Below, in pieces: positions 42,925-51,620 of a stretch of 64,000 nucleotides of DNA. Numbering within the stretch: the stretch's first letter is position 1; each line of letters starts with the position of its first letter. The position numbers were made by a program, and so were the translations under genes. The DNA is from JABDJX01 sp039942715 (GTDB lineage: Bacteria > Pseudomonadota > Alphaproteobacteria > Rhodobacterales > Rhodobacteraceae), in the NCBI GenBank assembly GCA_039942715.1, contig JBDVBY010000007.1, positions 186,001 to 250,000 of the forward strand. Direction: 5' to 3'. The notes beneath the pieces were generated by a model, which was not told where the DNA came from, searched no databases, and saw nothing but the letters and a program-made list of their open reading frames with translations.

Positions 42925-43617
42925 TTATGGGTTTAGCTTGTGAAACAGATGCGTGAAGGTAGCCGCGCCTAGGATCGGGATGATCAGATTCATGATCGGG
43001 ATCGTAAGTGGGAGCGCCATGAGCACGCCTGCCATCCAAATCGTTAGCAGGTTCTTGCGAAACGCCGCTTTTGCCTCGGAACGCCCCAAGCGGCGCACGG
43101 CGACCATGCGGAAATATTCACGCGAGAGCAAAAAGCCGTTCAGCCCATAAAACACAAACGGCGCAAGCGGCGTGATGTAAAACACCAGCGCGACAAGGTT
43201 TGCGACAAGGATAACGCCGAGAAAGCTCAAGGATTCCCGTAGGTTGTCAGACATCCCGACATGCGGAGCCGCAGGGAGATGTGCATAGTGTTTCGCCTCA
43301 ACCGCGTCAGCGACCTCGTCGAGAAACATCCCCGTGAAAGCCGAAGCAACCGGGATCATCAGAAACACCGACAGCACCATCATCAGGATCACCGATCCCC
43401 ATGAAAGCAGCGTTTCCACGAAGGTCACTTGGCCAATCCACGGAATGCTGATGGTCTCGGGCAAAAGCCATTGCACGCCAAAGAAAACTACGCCGTAGAG
43501 TGCGCACAGCAGCAGGATCGTCAGGCCGACCCCTTGGATCAGCACCCAACGAAAGCGCGGGTCGCCGATTTGACCCAAAGTGGCCAGAAAAGAGGCCGGA
43601 ATCACGTTGAAAACCAC
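42925..43617 (-). CDS. EI24 domain (CysZ-like) membrane protein
   Basis: A 230-residue membrane protein with about four to five helices, of the EI24/CysZ family (DUF540). The pattern includes WGSVILMMVLSVFLMIPVA near residue 75-95, VADAVEAKHYAH, and NGFLLSREYFRMVAVRRLGR in the C-terminal half. CysZ members transport sulfate; without cys genes nearby that role is unproven here. Its start overlaps the end of the nitroreductase gene by 16 nt. Confidence 0.82.
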   Translation of the reverse strand: MVFNVIPASFLATLGQIGDPRFRWVLIQGVGLTILLLCALYGVVFFGVQWLLPETISIPWIGQVTFVETLLSWGSVILMMVLSVFLMIPVASAFTGMFLDEVADAVEAKHYAHLPAAPHVGMSDNLRESLSFLGVILVANLVALVFYITPLAPFVFYGLNGFLLSREYFRMVAVRRLGRSEAKAAFRKNLLTIWMAGVLMALPLTIPIMNLIIPILGAATFTHLFHKLNP

Positions 43618-44180
43618 TCAGTCAGCGCATCGGTGTCTGGGCGTGGGCGTTCTGGCGGCACACTTGTTTCTGTTCCGATGTGAATAACGCCGGCGATCCA
43701 CTCGTGCGGCATCAGCCCAAGATTGCGTTCGCGCCAATCGCGATCATGGCTCGCCCAGCCAGAGAGCCAGTTTGCCCCCCAACCAGCGGCCAAAGCGGCA
43801 TTGACCAGCTGCAAGCACACAGCGCCTGCAGATAGCGTTTGTTCTATCTCGGGCACTTTTTCAGACGGTTTTGGGCTTGAGATCACGACGATGGCCAAAC
43901 CAGCGTTGGAGTATTCCTGCACGGCTTTTTCGATTTTGTCCGGTGCAATGCCAAGCGCTTTTCCCTTTTCTGGGATCGTTTCTGCCAACCGCGCTAGTGC
44001 TGCTGTTTCCAGCACCAAAAAGCGCCATGGTTCCAACTTGCCATGATCAGGCACGCGGGCGGCGACCTTAATCAAACCGCGCACCTCTTCAGCGCCGGGA
44101 ACGGGCATGGTCAGCGTTTTCGCAGGCCGTGAACGACGGTTTTGCAAGAAGGCCAGGGCGGCCGGGTTGGGATCGGGCAT
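43602..44180 (-). CDS. Nitroreductase family flavoprotein (YdjA-like)
   Basis: A 192-residue FMN-binding oxidoreductase. The start LAFLQNRRSRPAKTL has the RRS FMN-phosphate motif, ARVPDHGKLEPWRFLVLE is diagnostic of the YdjA branch, and GWGANWLSGWASHD and GVIHIGT complete the site. It probably reduces nitro or quinone compounds with NAD(P)H. It overlaps the EI24 gene and is co-transcribed with it. Confidence 0.88.
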   Translation of the reverse strand: MPDPNPAALAFLQNRRSRPAKTLTMPVPGAEEVRGLIKVAARVPDHGKLEPWRFLVLETAALARLAETIPEKGKALGIAPDKIEKAVQEYSNAGLAIVVISSPKPSEKVPEIEQTLSAGAVCLQLVNAALAAGWGANWLSGWASHDRDWRERNLGLMPHEWIAGVIHIGTETSVPPERPRPDTDALTEWFST

Positions 44181-44243
44181 GTTTCACTCCATTGGTGGAA
44201 GAAACTTATGGTGCGCATCAGTTTTTCCAAGGGGGAAAGGCGT

Positions 44244-45344
44244 TTAAAGTGCGTCCTTCATCTCTGACAGCAAAGTATCAACATAAGCGTCAAAGCGTGG
44301 CGCAGGCTGACGGTCGCGCAGGCGCTCGGCAAAAGGATCGGGCGCGGTTATGGAACTGCCGGACATTTCAGCAAGCACCGCGTGGCCACAAAAAGGGACG
44401 TAGACTTCGGAATAACCCCCTTCATGGACCATAACCAATCTGTCGTCGCAGACCTCATGTGCCAGATCCATAATTTGACGCGTCATAGCTCGGAAGGTTT
44501 CGACCGTGGCCATCATCCGCCCCAACGGGTCAAAGGCAGCCGGATCAAAACCGCAGGCAATGATGATTGCGTCAGGCCTGAAAGAGCGGATCGCGGGCAG
44601 GGCAAGCTGCTCCATTGCGGCGAGGTAACCGACATGGCCGGTGCCGGGTGGCAAAGGAATATTGAGATTGGCGTTTTCGCCTGCGCTTTCACCGCGGGCA
44701 TCAAAAAAACCGGTGTCAGACGGATAGTTGCGTTCTTGGTGGATGGACACGGTCAGCACGTCTGCGCGGTCATAAAAAACTGCTTCGGTGCCATTGCCGT
44801 GGTGCACATCCCAATCGAGCACGGCGATGCGGGCGGCTTTTTTCTCGGCGAGCGCAGCTTCGACAGCGATTGAGATGTTGGAGAGCAAGCAGAACCCGTT
44901 CTGCCAGTCGCGCGTGCAATGGTGCCCTGGTGGGCGCGAGAGTGAATAGGCGTTTTTCAGTTTGCCGTCGAGAACATCGAAAAGCGCGCCTTTGGCGAGT
45001 CCGGCAGAGAGGCTGGCGATCTCGTACCCACCGGGACCAAAAGGCGCGCGAACGCCGCTTTCGCCTCCGCCTGCATCAGAAAGGGTTTGAAAGGTGTCAA
45101 GAAAAGCAGGTGGGTGAACACGCAAGAGTTCTTCCCGGGTGGCTTCTGGCGCGGATGTGACAAGAAGCTCGCCGGCAAGGCCCGAGACGTCGATCAGGTT
45201 TTTGAGCCGTCGTTTGGTTTCCGGGTTTTCCGGCAAGCCGCTACCGGCGGGTGGCTGCACCAACCCACCGACGGGTGTCATGAAGGCGTAATTGCCGCCT
45301 GAGTGCCAAAAACAGCGTTCGTCGGTGAAAAATCCGGTTTTCAT
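44244..45344 (-). CDS. Class II histone deacetylase family amidohydrolase
   Basis: A 366-residue zinc hydrolase related to HDAH and acetylpolyamine amidohydrolases. Visible motifs are RPPGHHCTRD (the His-His charge relay), VLDWDVHHGNGTEAVFYDRA (zinc ligands D and H), VSIHQERNYPSDTG and the late Asp of IIACGFDPAAFDPLGRM. Natural substrates in bacteria may be acetylated polyamines or amides. ATG at 45344 starts the canonical MKTGFFTDERCFWH; a longer frame to 45386 is not needed. Confidence 0.88.
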   Translation of the reverse strand: MKTGFFTDERCFWHSGGNYAFMTPVGGLVQPPAGSGLPENPETKRRLKNLIDVSGLAGELLVTSAPEATREELLRVHPPAFLDTFQTLSDAGGGESGVRAPFGPGGYEIASLSAGLAKGALFDVLDGKLKNAYSLSRPPGHHCTRDWQNGFCLLSNISIAVEAALAEKKAARIAVLDWDVHHGNGTEAVFYDRADVLTVSIHQERNYPSDTGFFDARGESAGENANLNIPLPPGTGHVGYLAAMEQLALPAIRSFRPDAIIIACGFDPAAFDPLGRMMATVETFRAMTRQIMDLAHEVCDDRLVMVHEGGYSEVYVPFCGHAVLAEMSGSSITAPDPFAERLRDRQPAPRFDAYVDTLLSEMKDAL

Positions 45345-45425
45345 GTGTGGGCTCCCGCTTTGTCTTGACCCTAGGCACACGTGCATGACTTTAAAAGCGG
45401 ATTGCGCCGCCTGTCGGCGCCGCCT

Positions 45426-45475
45426 TACCGGGGGCTTTGCCCCCGGACCCCCAGAGTATTTTTCAATAGATGAAG
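45426..45475 (+). repeat. Dispersed hairpin repeat, family C, copy 3
   Basis: ACCGGGGGC, TTT, GCCCCCGGACCCCC, AGAGTATTTTT, CAATAG, ATGAAG. Its ATGAAG end abuts the trpA stop codon. It lies between trpA and the deacetylase gene. Confidence 0.75.
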
Positions 45476-45476
45476 C

Positions 45477-46268
45477 TTAGGCCGCGTGTGCGCCGTCAGC
45501 CAGGGATTTGACGAAAGCGAGGATTTCGCTGGTCGGTTTGTCTTGGGCGATTAAGCTGACGATGGCCGAGCCGACAACAGCACCGTCCGCGACGCTTGCG
45601 ATGTTCTGGCTGCTCTCTGGCGTCTTGATACCAAAGCCGACGATGACGGGCAGGTCGGTCGCAGCTTTGATGCGCGCAACTTCTGGGCCGACATCGGTGG
45701 CCACTGCGTTTGCCGCCCCGGTGATGCCGGTGATTGAGACGTAATAAACAAAGCCAGAGGTGTTTTGCAGCACTTTAGGCAGACGTTTGTTGTCTGTTGT
45801 AGGCGTGGCGAGGCGGATGAAATTCAAGCCTGCGGCTTGTGCCGGGATGCACAACTCGCTGTCTTCCTCCGGGGGCAGGTCGACGACGATCAACCCGTCG
45901 ATGCCTGCTTCTTTTGCGTCTGTTAGGAACCGCTCTACTCCGCGGCTGAAAATCGGGTTGTAGTAGCCCATCATCACGATTGGGGTTGTCTCGTCGTCTT
46001 TGCGAAACTGGCGCGCAAGCTCCAGAGTTTTTTCAAGCGTCTGGCCGTTGGCCAAAGCGCGCTGACCTGCCAGTTGGATCGTTTCGCCATCAGCCATTGG
46101 ATCCGTGAAGGGCAAACCAAGTTCGATGATATCTACGCCCGCCTCTGGCAGCCCTTTGACGATCTCAAGCGAGGTGTCGAAATCGGGATCGCCTGCCATA
46201 ATGTAGGCGACGAAGGCTTTTTTGCCTTGGGATTTTAACTCGGCGAATTTGGCATCGATACGGGTCAT
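45477..46268 (-). CDS. trpA: Tryptophan synthase alpha chain
   Basis: A TIM-barrel enzyme of 263 residues that cleaves indole-3-glycerol phosphate to indole for TrpB. Catalytic E49 and D60 are present in DIIELGLPFTDPMADGETIQ, and the phosphate site is in VGFGIKTPE and GAVVGSAIV. trpB is not beside it: the upstream neighbour is divergent ychF, so the tryptophan genes are split in this genome. Confidence 0.95.
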   Translation of the reverse strand: MTRIDAKFAELKSQGKKAFVAYIMAGDPDFDTSLEIVKGLPEAGVDIIELGLPFTDPMADGETIQLAGQRALANGQTLEKTLELARQFRKDDETTPIVMMGYYNPIFSRGVERFLTDAKEAGIDGLIVVDLPPEEDSELCIPAQAAGLNFIRLATPTTDNKRLPKVLQNTSGFVYYVSITGITGAANAVATDVGPEVARIKAATDLPVIVGFGIKTPESSQNIASVADGAVVGSAIVSLIAQDKPTSEILAFVKSLADGAHAA

Positions 46269-46387
46269 GGTGTGTCTTTCTTTGTCAGCGCACCTGCTGT
46301 CGCGCAGATGCCGCTTGGATGCAAGAGGTTGCGCGCATTGGGGAGGGGCGTTAGAGCGAGGCCTGCTAAGACAAAGGACGCGGGATC

Positions 46388-47485
46388 ATGGGTTTTAAGA
46401 CTGGCATTGTTGGCTTGCCCAACGTTGGAAAATCGACGCTTTTTAATGCGCTGACGCGCACGGCGGCAGCACAAGCGGCCAACTTTCCGTTTTGCACGAT
46501 TGAACCAAACGTTGGCGAAGTGGCCGTGCCTGACCCGCGCATTGAAAAGCTGGCCGAGATTGCAGGTTCCAAACAGATTATTCCGGCGCGGATGACCTTT
46601 GTGGATATTGCAGGGCTTGTGAAAGGCGCATCCAAGGGCGAGGGGTTGGGCAACCAGTTTCTGGCCAACATCCGCGAGGTGGATGCGATTGCCCATGTGC
46701 TGCGTTGTTTTGAGGACGGTGATGTGACCCATGTTGAGGGGCGTGTTGATCCGATTGAGGATGCGGAGACAATTGAAACCGAGTTGATGTTGGCGGACCT
46801 TGAGAGCATCGAAAAGCGGCTTCAGAACATCGTGCGCAAAGTGCGCGGTGGGGACAAGGAAGCGGTGCAGCAGGAACGGCTGATGAAGCTGGCGATTGAG
46901 GCGCTTGAGGCGGGACGGCCTGCGCGCTCGATTGAAATTGATGATGAGGATGCCAAGGCGTGGGGCATGTTGCAGTTGTTGACGGCCAAGCCTGTGTTGT
47001 TCGTTTGTAATGTGGCCGAGGATGAGGCCGAGAATGGCAATGCACAGTCAGCACGTGTCGCAGAGATGGCAGCAGAACAGGGGGCGGCGAGCGTCGTTAT
47101 CTCTGCCAAGATTGAAGAAGAGATCAGTCAGCTTGAGGTCGATGAAGCTGCAATGTTCCTGGAGGAGCTTGGGCTATCAGAAGCTGGGCTGTCTCGCTTG
47201 ATCCGCGCTGGGTATGACTTGCTAGGGCTGCAGACCTATTTCACCGCAGGGCCGAAAGAGGCGCGCGCCTGGACCATTCGCGCCGGTTCACTGGCACCGC
47301 AAGCGGCGGGTGTGATCCATGGCGATTTTGAAAAGGGTTTTATCCGCGCCGAGACGATTGCATACGAAGACTATGTTGCGCTGAATGGTGAGCAGGGTGC
47401 GAAGGACGCGGGCAAGATGCGCGTTGAGGGGAAGAGTTACGAGGTGAAAGACGGCGATGTCTTGCATTTCCTGTTTAGCGGCTAA
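46388..47485 (+). CDS. ychF: Redox-regulated ATPase YchF (OLA1 family)
   Basis: A 365-residue member of the Obg-like family that hydrolyses ATP and binds ribosomes. The P-loop is GLPNVGKSTLFNAL, switch II is DIAGLVKGASKGEGLGNQFL, and the C-terminal TGS domain has LLGLQTYFTAGPKEARAWTI and VKDGDVLHFLFS. A coiled-coil lies in the middle (about 125-200). Its stop overlaps that of convergent truA by 4 nt. Confidence 0.96.
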   Translation: MGFKTGIVGLPNVGKSTLFNALTRTAAAQAANFPFCTIEPNVGEVAVPDPRIEKLAEIAGSKQIIPARMTFVDIAGLVKGASKGEGLGNQFLANIREVDAIAHVLRCFEDGDVTHVEGRVDPIEDAETIETELMLADLESIEKRLQNIVRKVRGGDKEAVQQERLMKLAIEALEAGRPARSIEIDDEDAKAWGMLQLLTAKPVLFVCNVAEDEAENGNAQSARVAEMAAEQGAASVVISAKIEEEISQLEVDEAAMFLEELGLSEAGLSRLIRAGYDLLGLQTYFTAGPKEARAWTIRAGSLAPQAAGVIHGDFEKGFIRAETIAYEDYVALNGEQGAKDAGKMRVEGKSYEVKDGDVLHFLFSG

Positions 47486-48249
47486 GCAAACGGGTCTTTC
47501 GGGTAGCCAACGGCCATCAGATACAAACCATCAGGTGGAGAGACCGGGCCGCATTTGGAACGGTCGCAGGCGTCCAGTGCTTTTTTCACGCCGATAGGCT
47601 CCCACGCACCAGCGCCAACGCGCTCTAGCGTGCCAACAATGGAGCGCACTTGGTTGTGCAGGAAACTGCGGGCGCGCACGAAGATGCGCAGTTCTTGTCC
47701 GCCGGAGTAACCTTGTTCGGTAATCGTGATCTCATCGATGCTTTTCACGGGTGATTTTGCCTGACAAATGCTGGCGCGAAAGGTGGTGAAATCGTGAGTG
47801 CCGATCAGGTGGGCCGCGCCGTTGCGCATGGCTTCAACGTTCAACGGGTTTTTGACGCGCCAGACGTGGCCTTTGTCATGAACAAGCGGTGCGCGGCGCA
47901 CGACAAGGCGGAAAAGGTACTGACGCTCGACAGCGGAAAACCGGGCGTGCCAGTCATCATCAACGGCCGCACAAGCGGTGATCGCAATGGGGTGTGGTTT
48001 CAGATGCTGGTTCAGCGCCTCGGACAAACGGAACGGATCCCACACCTTGGCCATGTCGCAATGCGCCACTTGTCCAAGAGCATGTACGCCTGCGTCAGTG
48101 CGCCCTGCAGCTGCAATAGACGGCACATCGCGCTCAAGCACCGCTAGTGATTCTTCAACACATTGCTGCACAGATGGTGCCGTTTTCTGTCGCTGCCAGC
48201 CTGAGAACGGCTGACCATCGTATTCGATTTTCAAGGCATAACGTGGCAT
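47482..48249 (-). CDS. truA: tRNA pseudouridine synthase A
   Basis: A 255-residue enzyme that forms pseudouridine at positions 38-40 of tRNA anticodon arms. The catalytic aspartate is D52 in AAGRTDAGVHALGQVAH. The start MPRYALKIEYDGQPFSGWQR, ARSFLHNQVRSIVG and PPDGLYLMAVGY are all standard. Confidence 0.96.
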   Translation of the reverse strand: MPRYALKIEYDGQPFSGWQRQKTAPSVQQCVEESLAVLERDVPSIAAAGRTDAGVHALGQVAHCDMAKVWDPFRLSEALNQHLKPHPIAITACAAVDDDWHARFSAVERQYLFRLVVRRAPLVHDKGHVWRVKNPLNVEAMRNGAAHLIGTHDFTTFRASICQAKSPVKSIDEITITEQGYSGGQELRIFVRARSFLHNQVRSIVGTLERVGAGAWEPIGVKKALDACDRSKCGPVSPPDGLYLMAVGYPKDPFA

Positions 48250-48350
48250 GCAATCGCGATACCGTTCACGACCAACAAGAGCAACACCGCAGTTTCCCTT
48301 GGGTTAACAGATGTGTACGCTCTTTCAGGCGGTGGATCTGCGGTAATTTC

Positions 48351-48474
48351 TGCGCATCTCTGCACGCTCCCTGCACAAGCAGAAATGCGCATCTGCACTT
48401 CATTGTTCGATATTTACAACAAGGCACGCATTTCAGCCCGTCGGATCGCACTGTCCCCTCGCTCTCCGACGGGC
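48351..48474. promoter_or_regulatory. Repeats and hairpin upstream of the two-component genes
   Basis: TGCGCATCTCTGCAC (48351-48365) and TGCGCATCTGCAC (48386-48398) are direct repeats 35 bp apart, with a third CTGCAC between them; ATTTCTGC and GCAGAAAT also form an inverted pair. A perfect 10-bp inverted repeat GCCCGTCGGA/TCCGACGGGC with a 19-nt loop follows at 48436-48474. All lie in the 267-nt gap between truA and the response regulator, which holds no gene. Confidence 0.45.
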
Positions 48475-48516
48475 ACGCCCTTTAAACTCTCACATAGCAA
48501 AAGTAGTATTGGGCGT

Positions 48517-49230
48517 ATGAGTACCAACCAAACCATTCTTGTTGTCGACGATGACCCGCAGATCCGCGATGTACTTAGCCTCGCATTGGATCGGGCGGGC
48601 TTTGACGTTGTGATGGCGCGTGACGGGGCCGAAGGCCTTGATCAGGCCAGCCGCGCACAGCCTGCATTGGCGGTGCTGGACATCGGCTTGCCCGAAATGG
48701 ATGGGCTTGAGCTTTGCAAGGCAATCCGGCGGACGAGCGATTTACCCATTTTGTTTCTGACAGCGCGCGACGACGAAGTTGATCGCATCCTTGGGCTTGA
48801 ACTTGGCGGCGACGACTATGTCACCAAGCCGTTTTCACCGCGCGAGCTTGTGGCACGTGTGCGCGCTATTCTAAAGCGCACTGCGGCGCGCGAAGCGTCA
48901 TTGGACGATCCGGAAGCCTCGCAAAAGCTGTTAATCGGCGTTTTGTCATTGGTCCCCGAAAGCCATGTCTGCAAAGTGGGCGATACAGATGTGACGCTGA
49001 CCTCGACCGAACTTTCCATTCTGGAAAAGCTTATGTCGCGCTCTACCCAAGTATTTAGCCGCCCCGCACTGGTTGATGCAATCTGGGGCCCGGGCATGGT
49101 CGTCAGTGATCGCACGCTTGATAGCCACCTGCGCAACCTGCGCTCAAAGCTAGCGGATGCAGGCTGCCCGGATGCGGTGGAAACGCTGCATGGTGTCGGG
49201 CTTAGGATGGGGCCGTGTCGCGGTACGTAG
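48517..49230 (+). CDS. OmpR-family response regulator
   Basis: A 237-residue regulator. The receiver domain has D11/D12, phospho-acceptor D55 (AVLDIGLPEMDG) and the KPFSPREL lysine. The winged-helix DNA-binding domain has LTSTELSILEKLMSRSTQVF and DRTLDSHLRNLRSKLADAG. It resembles the CreB branch. ATG at 48517 is used; the earlier open frame to 48313 covers the regulatory repeats. It overlaps the kinase gene by 16 nt. The target genes are unknown. Confidence 0.9.
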   Translation: MSTNQTILVVDDDPQIRDVLSLALDRAGFDVVMARDGAEGLDQASRAQPALAVLDIGLPEMDGLELCKAIRRTSDLPILFLTARDDEVDRILGLELGGDDYVTKPFSPRELVARVRAILKRTAAREASLDDPEASQKLLIGVLSLVPESHVCKVGDTDVTLTSTELSILEKLMSRSTQVFSRPALVDAIWGPGMVVSDRTLDSHLRNLRSKLADAGCPDAVETLHGVGLRMGPCRGT

Positions 49231-50189
49231 AACCCAAATGGCGTCCGCCGTTAATGCTGATTTTGGGCGGTTCGCTTTTGGCCATTCTCGTCTTACCCGT
49301 CTATGCCGCAATTATCGCTGACTTTCTCACACCACTGACTGGCCGGCGCAACGCTGTGTTCATCGTGGCCCTCGGCTCTTTTCTGGCGACTTTGGTATTG
49401 GGCTGGTTGTTGTGGCGGCTTATCCTTGCACCCGTTCAGGCGCTGGCGGCCAAGGCCGAGCTGATCCGCGATGGCGAAGCACCGTCTTCTATTGATCACT
49501 ATGGCACGCCGGAAATCGGTGAACTGGCGCAGGCCGTGCTCGACATGGCCGAAGTGCTGCAGTCGCGCGAAATGGCGGTGCGGGGGTATACAGATCACGT
49601 TACCCATGAACTTAAGACGCCACTAACGGCGATCCGGGGAGCTGCAGAACTTTTGGGTGCTGACGAAAGCCTAACCGATGAATCTCGTCATTTGGTAGAT
49701 GCCATCGCAGGCGCCGAAAAACGCGCTGTTAAACTGCTCGGGGCTGCGCGCGAGATTGCGGCTGCGCGCATGCCTGAGCATCGTGGCACAACATCGCTCT
49801 CTGCTTGCCTTGAGCAGTTGCGCGAGCGTTTTCCGCAGATCGAAATTGATGCTGACAACGCTGATGAGAAAATCCCTCTGGCGAAATCCGGTCTTGAGAT
49901 CGTGCTCGGGCAACTGACGCAAAACGCTGTGGGGGCGGGGGCAACAAAAATCACCTTGATGTCTGGCGCGGGGATCGATGGCACTTGGCTGCGCGTAGCA
50001 GACAACGGGCCGGGTATTTCGAGCGGCAACGCGTCGCAGGTGTTCGAGCCGTTTTTTACCACCAAGCGCGACAGCGGTGGCACCGGCATGGGGTTGGCAA
50101 TTGTACAGACCCTGCTGTTGGCGCATGGCTCGCTAATCACGCTGGATCCAGATGTGGTGGACGGAGCCGGGTTTCGGATCAGCTTTTAA
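49215..50189 (+). CDS. Sensor histidine kinase
   Basis: A 324-residue kinase, partner of the preceding regulator. It has two transmembrane segments (about 13-33 and 48-70) with only a short 14-residue periplasmic loop, so the signal is probably sensed in the membrane or by another protein. HAMP-like linker, then H131 (DHVTHELKTPLTAIRG), N-box LTQNAVGAG, G1 VADNGPGIS and G2 GGTGMGLAIVQTLL. It starts with GTG inside the regulator gene. Confidence 0.9.
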   Translation: MSRYVEPKWRPPLMLILGGSLLAILVLPVYAAIIADFLTPLTGRRNAVFIVALGSFLATLVLGWLLWRLILAPVQALAAKAELIRDGEAPSSIDHYGTPEIGELAQAVLDMAEVLQSREMAVRGYTDHVTHELKTPLTAIRGAAELLGADESLTDESRHLVDAIAGAEKRAVKLLGAAREIAAARMPEHRGTTSLSACLEQLRERFPQIEIDADNADEKIPLAKSGLEIVLGQLTQNAVGAGATKITLMSGAGIDGTWLRVADNGPGISSGNASQVFEPFFTTKRDSGGTGMGLAIVQTLLLAHGSLITLDPDVVDGAGFRISF

Positions 50190-50236
50190 GGGCTACGCGC
50201 AAGCGGCGCGCTTGTGCTTAACATCTTCTTAAGGTG

Positions 50237-50265
50237 CGACCCCTCTTTTGAGGGTCGGATTTTTC
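50237..50265 (+). terminator. Rho-independent terminator of the two-component operon
   Basis: CGACCCCTC, TTTT loop and GAGGGTCG with one bulge are followed by GATTTTTC. Confidence 0.75.
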
Positions 50266-50306
50266 TGGCACAGTCGATCGCGTAACTGTGCAGTGGGGGG
50301 CTTTTT

Positions 50307-51410
50307 ATGAAAGTGAACGGAACGCAGTATCGCTCGCTTTGGTGGGACGACGCCAAGGGCGCGCTTCAGATCATCGATCAGCGTTGGTTGCCGCATGATT
50401 TTCGCATTCAATCGGTTGAGACGATGACCGACTTTACGGACGCGATCATTGAAATGCGCGTGCGAGGTGCTCCTTTGATTGGGGCGACTGCGGCCTATGG
50501 CGTTGCTTTGGCGATGGCACAAGATCCAAGCGATGCACAGTTTGAACGCGCTTACGAAACGTTGCATGCCACGCGCCCAACGGCGATCAACCTGCGCTGG
50601 GCTTTGGATCGCTGCCGCGCGGCGTTGATGCCGATACCTGCGGCAGAGCGCGCGCAAGAAGCCCTTCAACTTGCCCATGACATCGCGGACGAAGACGTTG
50701 AGATTAACCGAAACATAGGCACCCACGGCCTGCAACTGATCCGCGAGATCGCAGCGCGCAAACCAAGCGGTGCACCCGTTCAATTGCTCACCCATTGCAA
50801 CGCGGGCTGGATCGCGACGGTTGATTTCGGTACCGCCACTAGTCCGATGTATCAAGCGCACGACGCGGGCATTCCGCTTCACGTTTGGGTTGATGAAACC
50901 CGCCCGCGCAATCAAGGCGCTCTGACGTCTTGGGAGCTTGGCAGCCATGGCATTCCCCACACCTATGTCACTGACAACGCTGGCGGCCATCTGATGCAGC
51001 GCGGCGAAGTTGATTTGGTGATCGTTGGCACCGATCGCACGACGCGCAGCGGGGATGTGTGCAACAAGATCGGCACCTACCTCAAAGCATTGGCTGCCCA
51101 TGATAATGGCGTGCCGTTCTACGTCGCTTTGCCATCGCCGACGATTGACTGGACGGTCAGCGATGGTGTGCGCGACATACCGATTGAAGAGCGTGACGCC
51201 CGCGAGGTTACCCATGTTCAGGGTCTGGGCGAGGCTGGCGGCATAGCTGCGCTACAAGTTACGCCCAAAGGCAGCACGGGCGGCAATCCGGCGTTTGACG
51301 TCACCCCGAGTCGTCTGGTCACGGGCTTGATCACTGAACGCGGCATTTGCGATGCATCTGCTGAGGGATTGGCAAAACTCTTCCCGGAAATGGCTCTCGC
51401 GGCCGAATAA
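50307..51410 (+). CDS. mtnA: S-methyl-5-thioribose-1-phosphate isomerase
   Basis: A 367-residue enzyme of the methionine salvage pathway that converts methylthioribose-1-phosphate to methylthioribulose-1-phosphate. eIF2B-like fold with MRVRGAPLIGATAAYG near the start, the catalytic Cys in LLTHCNAGWIAT, the Asp in LVIVGTDRTTRSGDVCNKIG, and NPAFDVTPSRLVTGLITERG at the end. Other salvage genes are not in the window. Confidence 0.93.
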   Translation: MKVNGTQYRSLWWDDAKGALQIIDQRWLPHDFRIQSVETMTDFTDAIIEMRVRGAPLIGATAAYGVALAMAQDPSDAQFERAYETLHATRPTAINLRWALDRCRAALMPIPAAERAQEALQLAHDIADEDVEINRNIGTHGLQLIREIAARKPSGAPVQLLTHCNAGWIATVDFGTATSPMYQAHDAGIPLHVWVDETRPRNQGALTSWELGSHGIPHTYVTDNAGGHLMQRGEVDLVIVGTDRTTRSGDVCNKIGTYLKALAAHDNGVPFYVALPSPTIDWTVSDGVRDIPIEERDAREVTHVQGLGEAGGIAALQVTPKGSTGGNPAFDVTPSRLVTGLITERGICDASAEGLAKLFPEMALAAE

Positions 51411-51620
51411 TCATCGCTGCGAACTGTCCCGGAAAAGAGTTTGCGGCAGGGTTAATGACGTTGTCGCAAAAAACTGTTATACATCAGTTATCTAGAAGGG
51501 CGAATTTACCATTGCCAACACGTCGCATGGCGTTCTGTCGCATCCCTGATGAAGCCTGTCTAAAGTGGTCTATATCTCCGGTAACGGCAGCGATGCCAAA
51601 ACCCGTAAGGCAGAAAGACG

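Noticed and set aside
50229..51215. 328-codon minus-strand open frame
   Set aside because: Antisense to mtnA.
51411..51620. FNR-type site upstream of cydA
   Set aside because: No TTGATnnnnATCAA-like sequence was found; oxygen control may be by another regulator.
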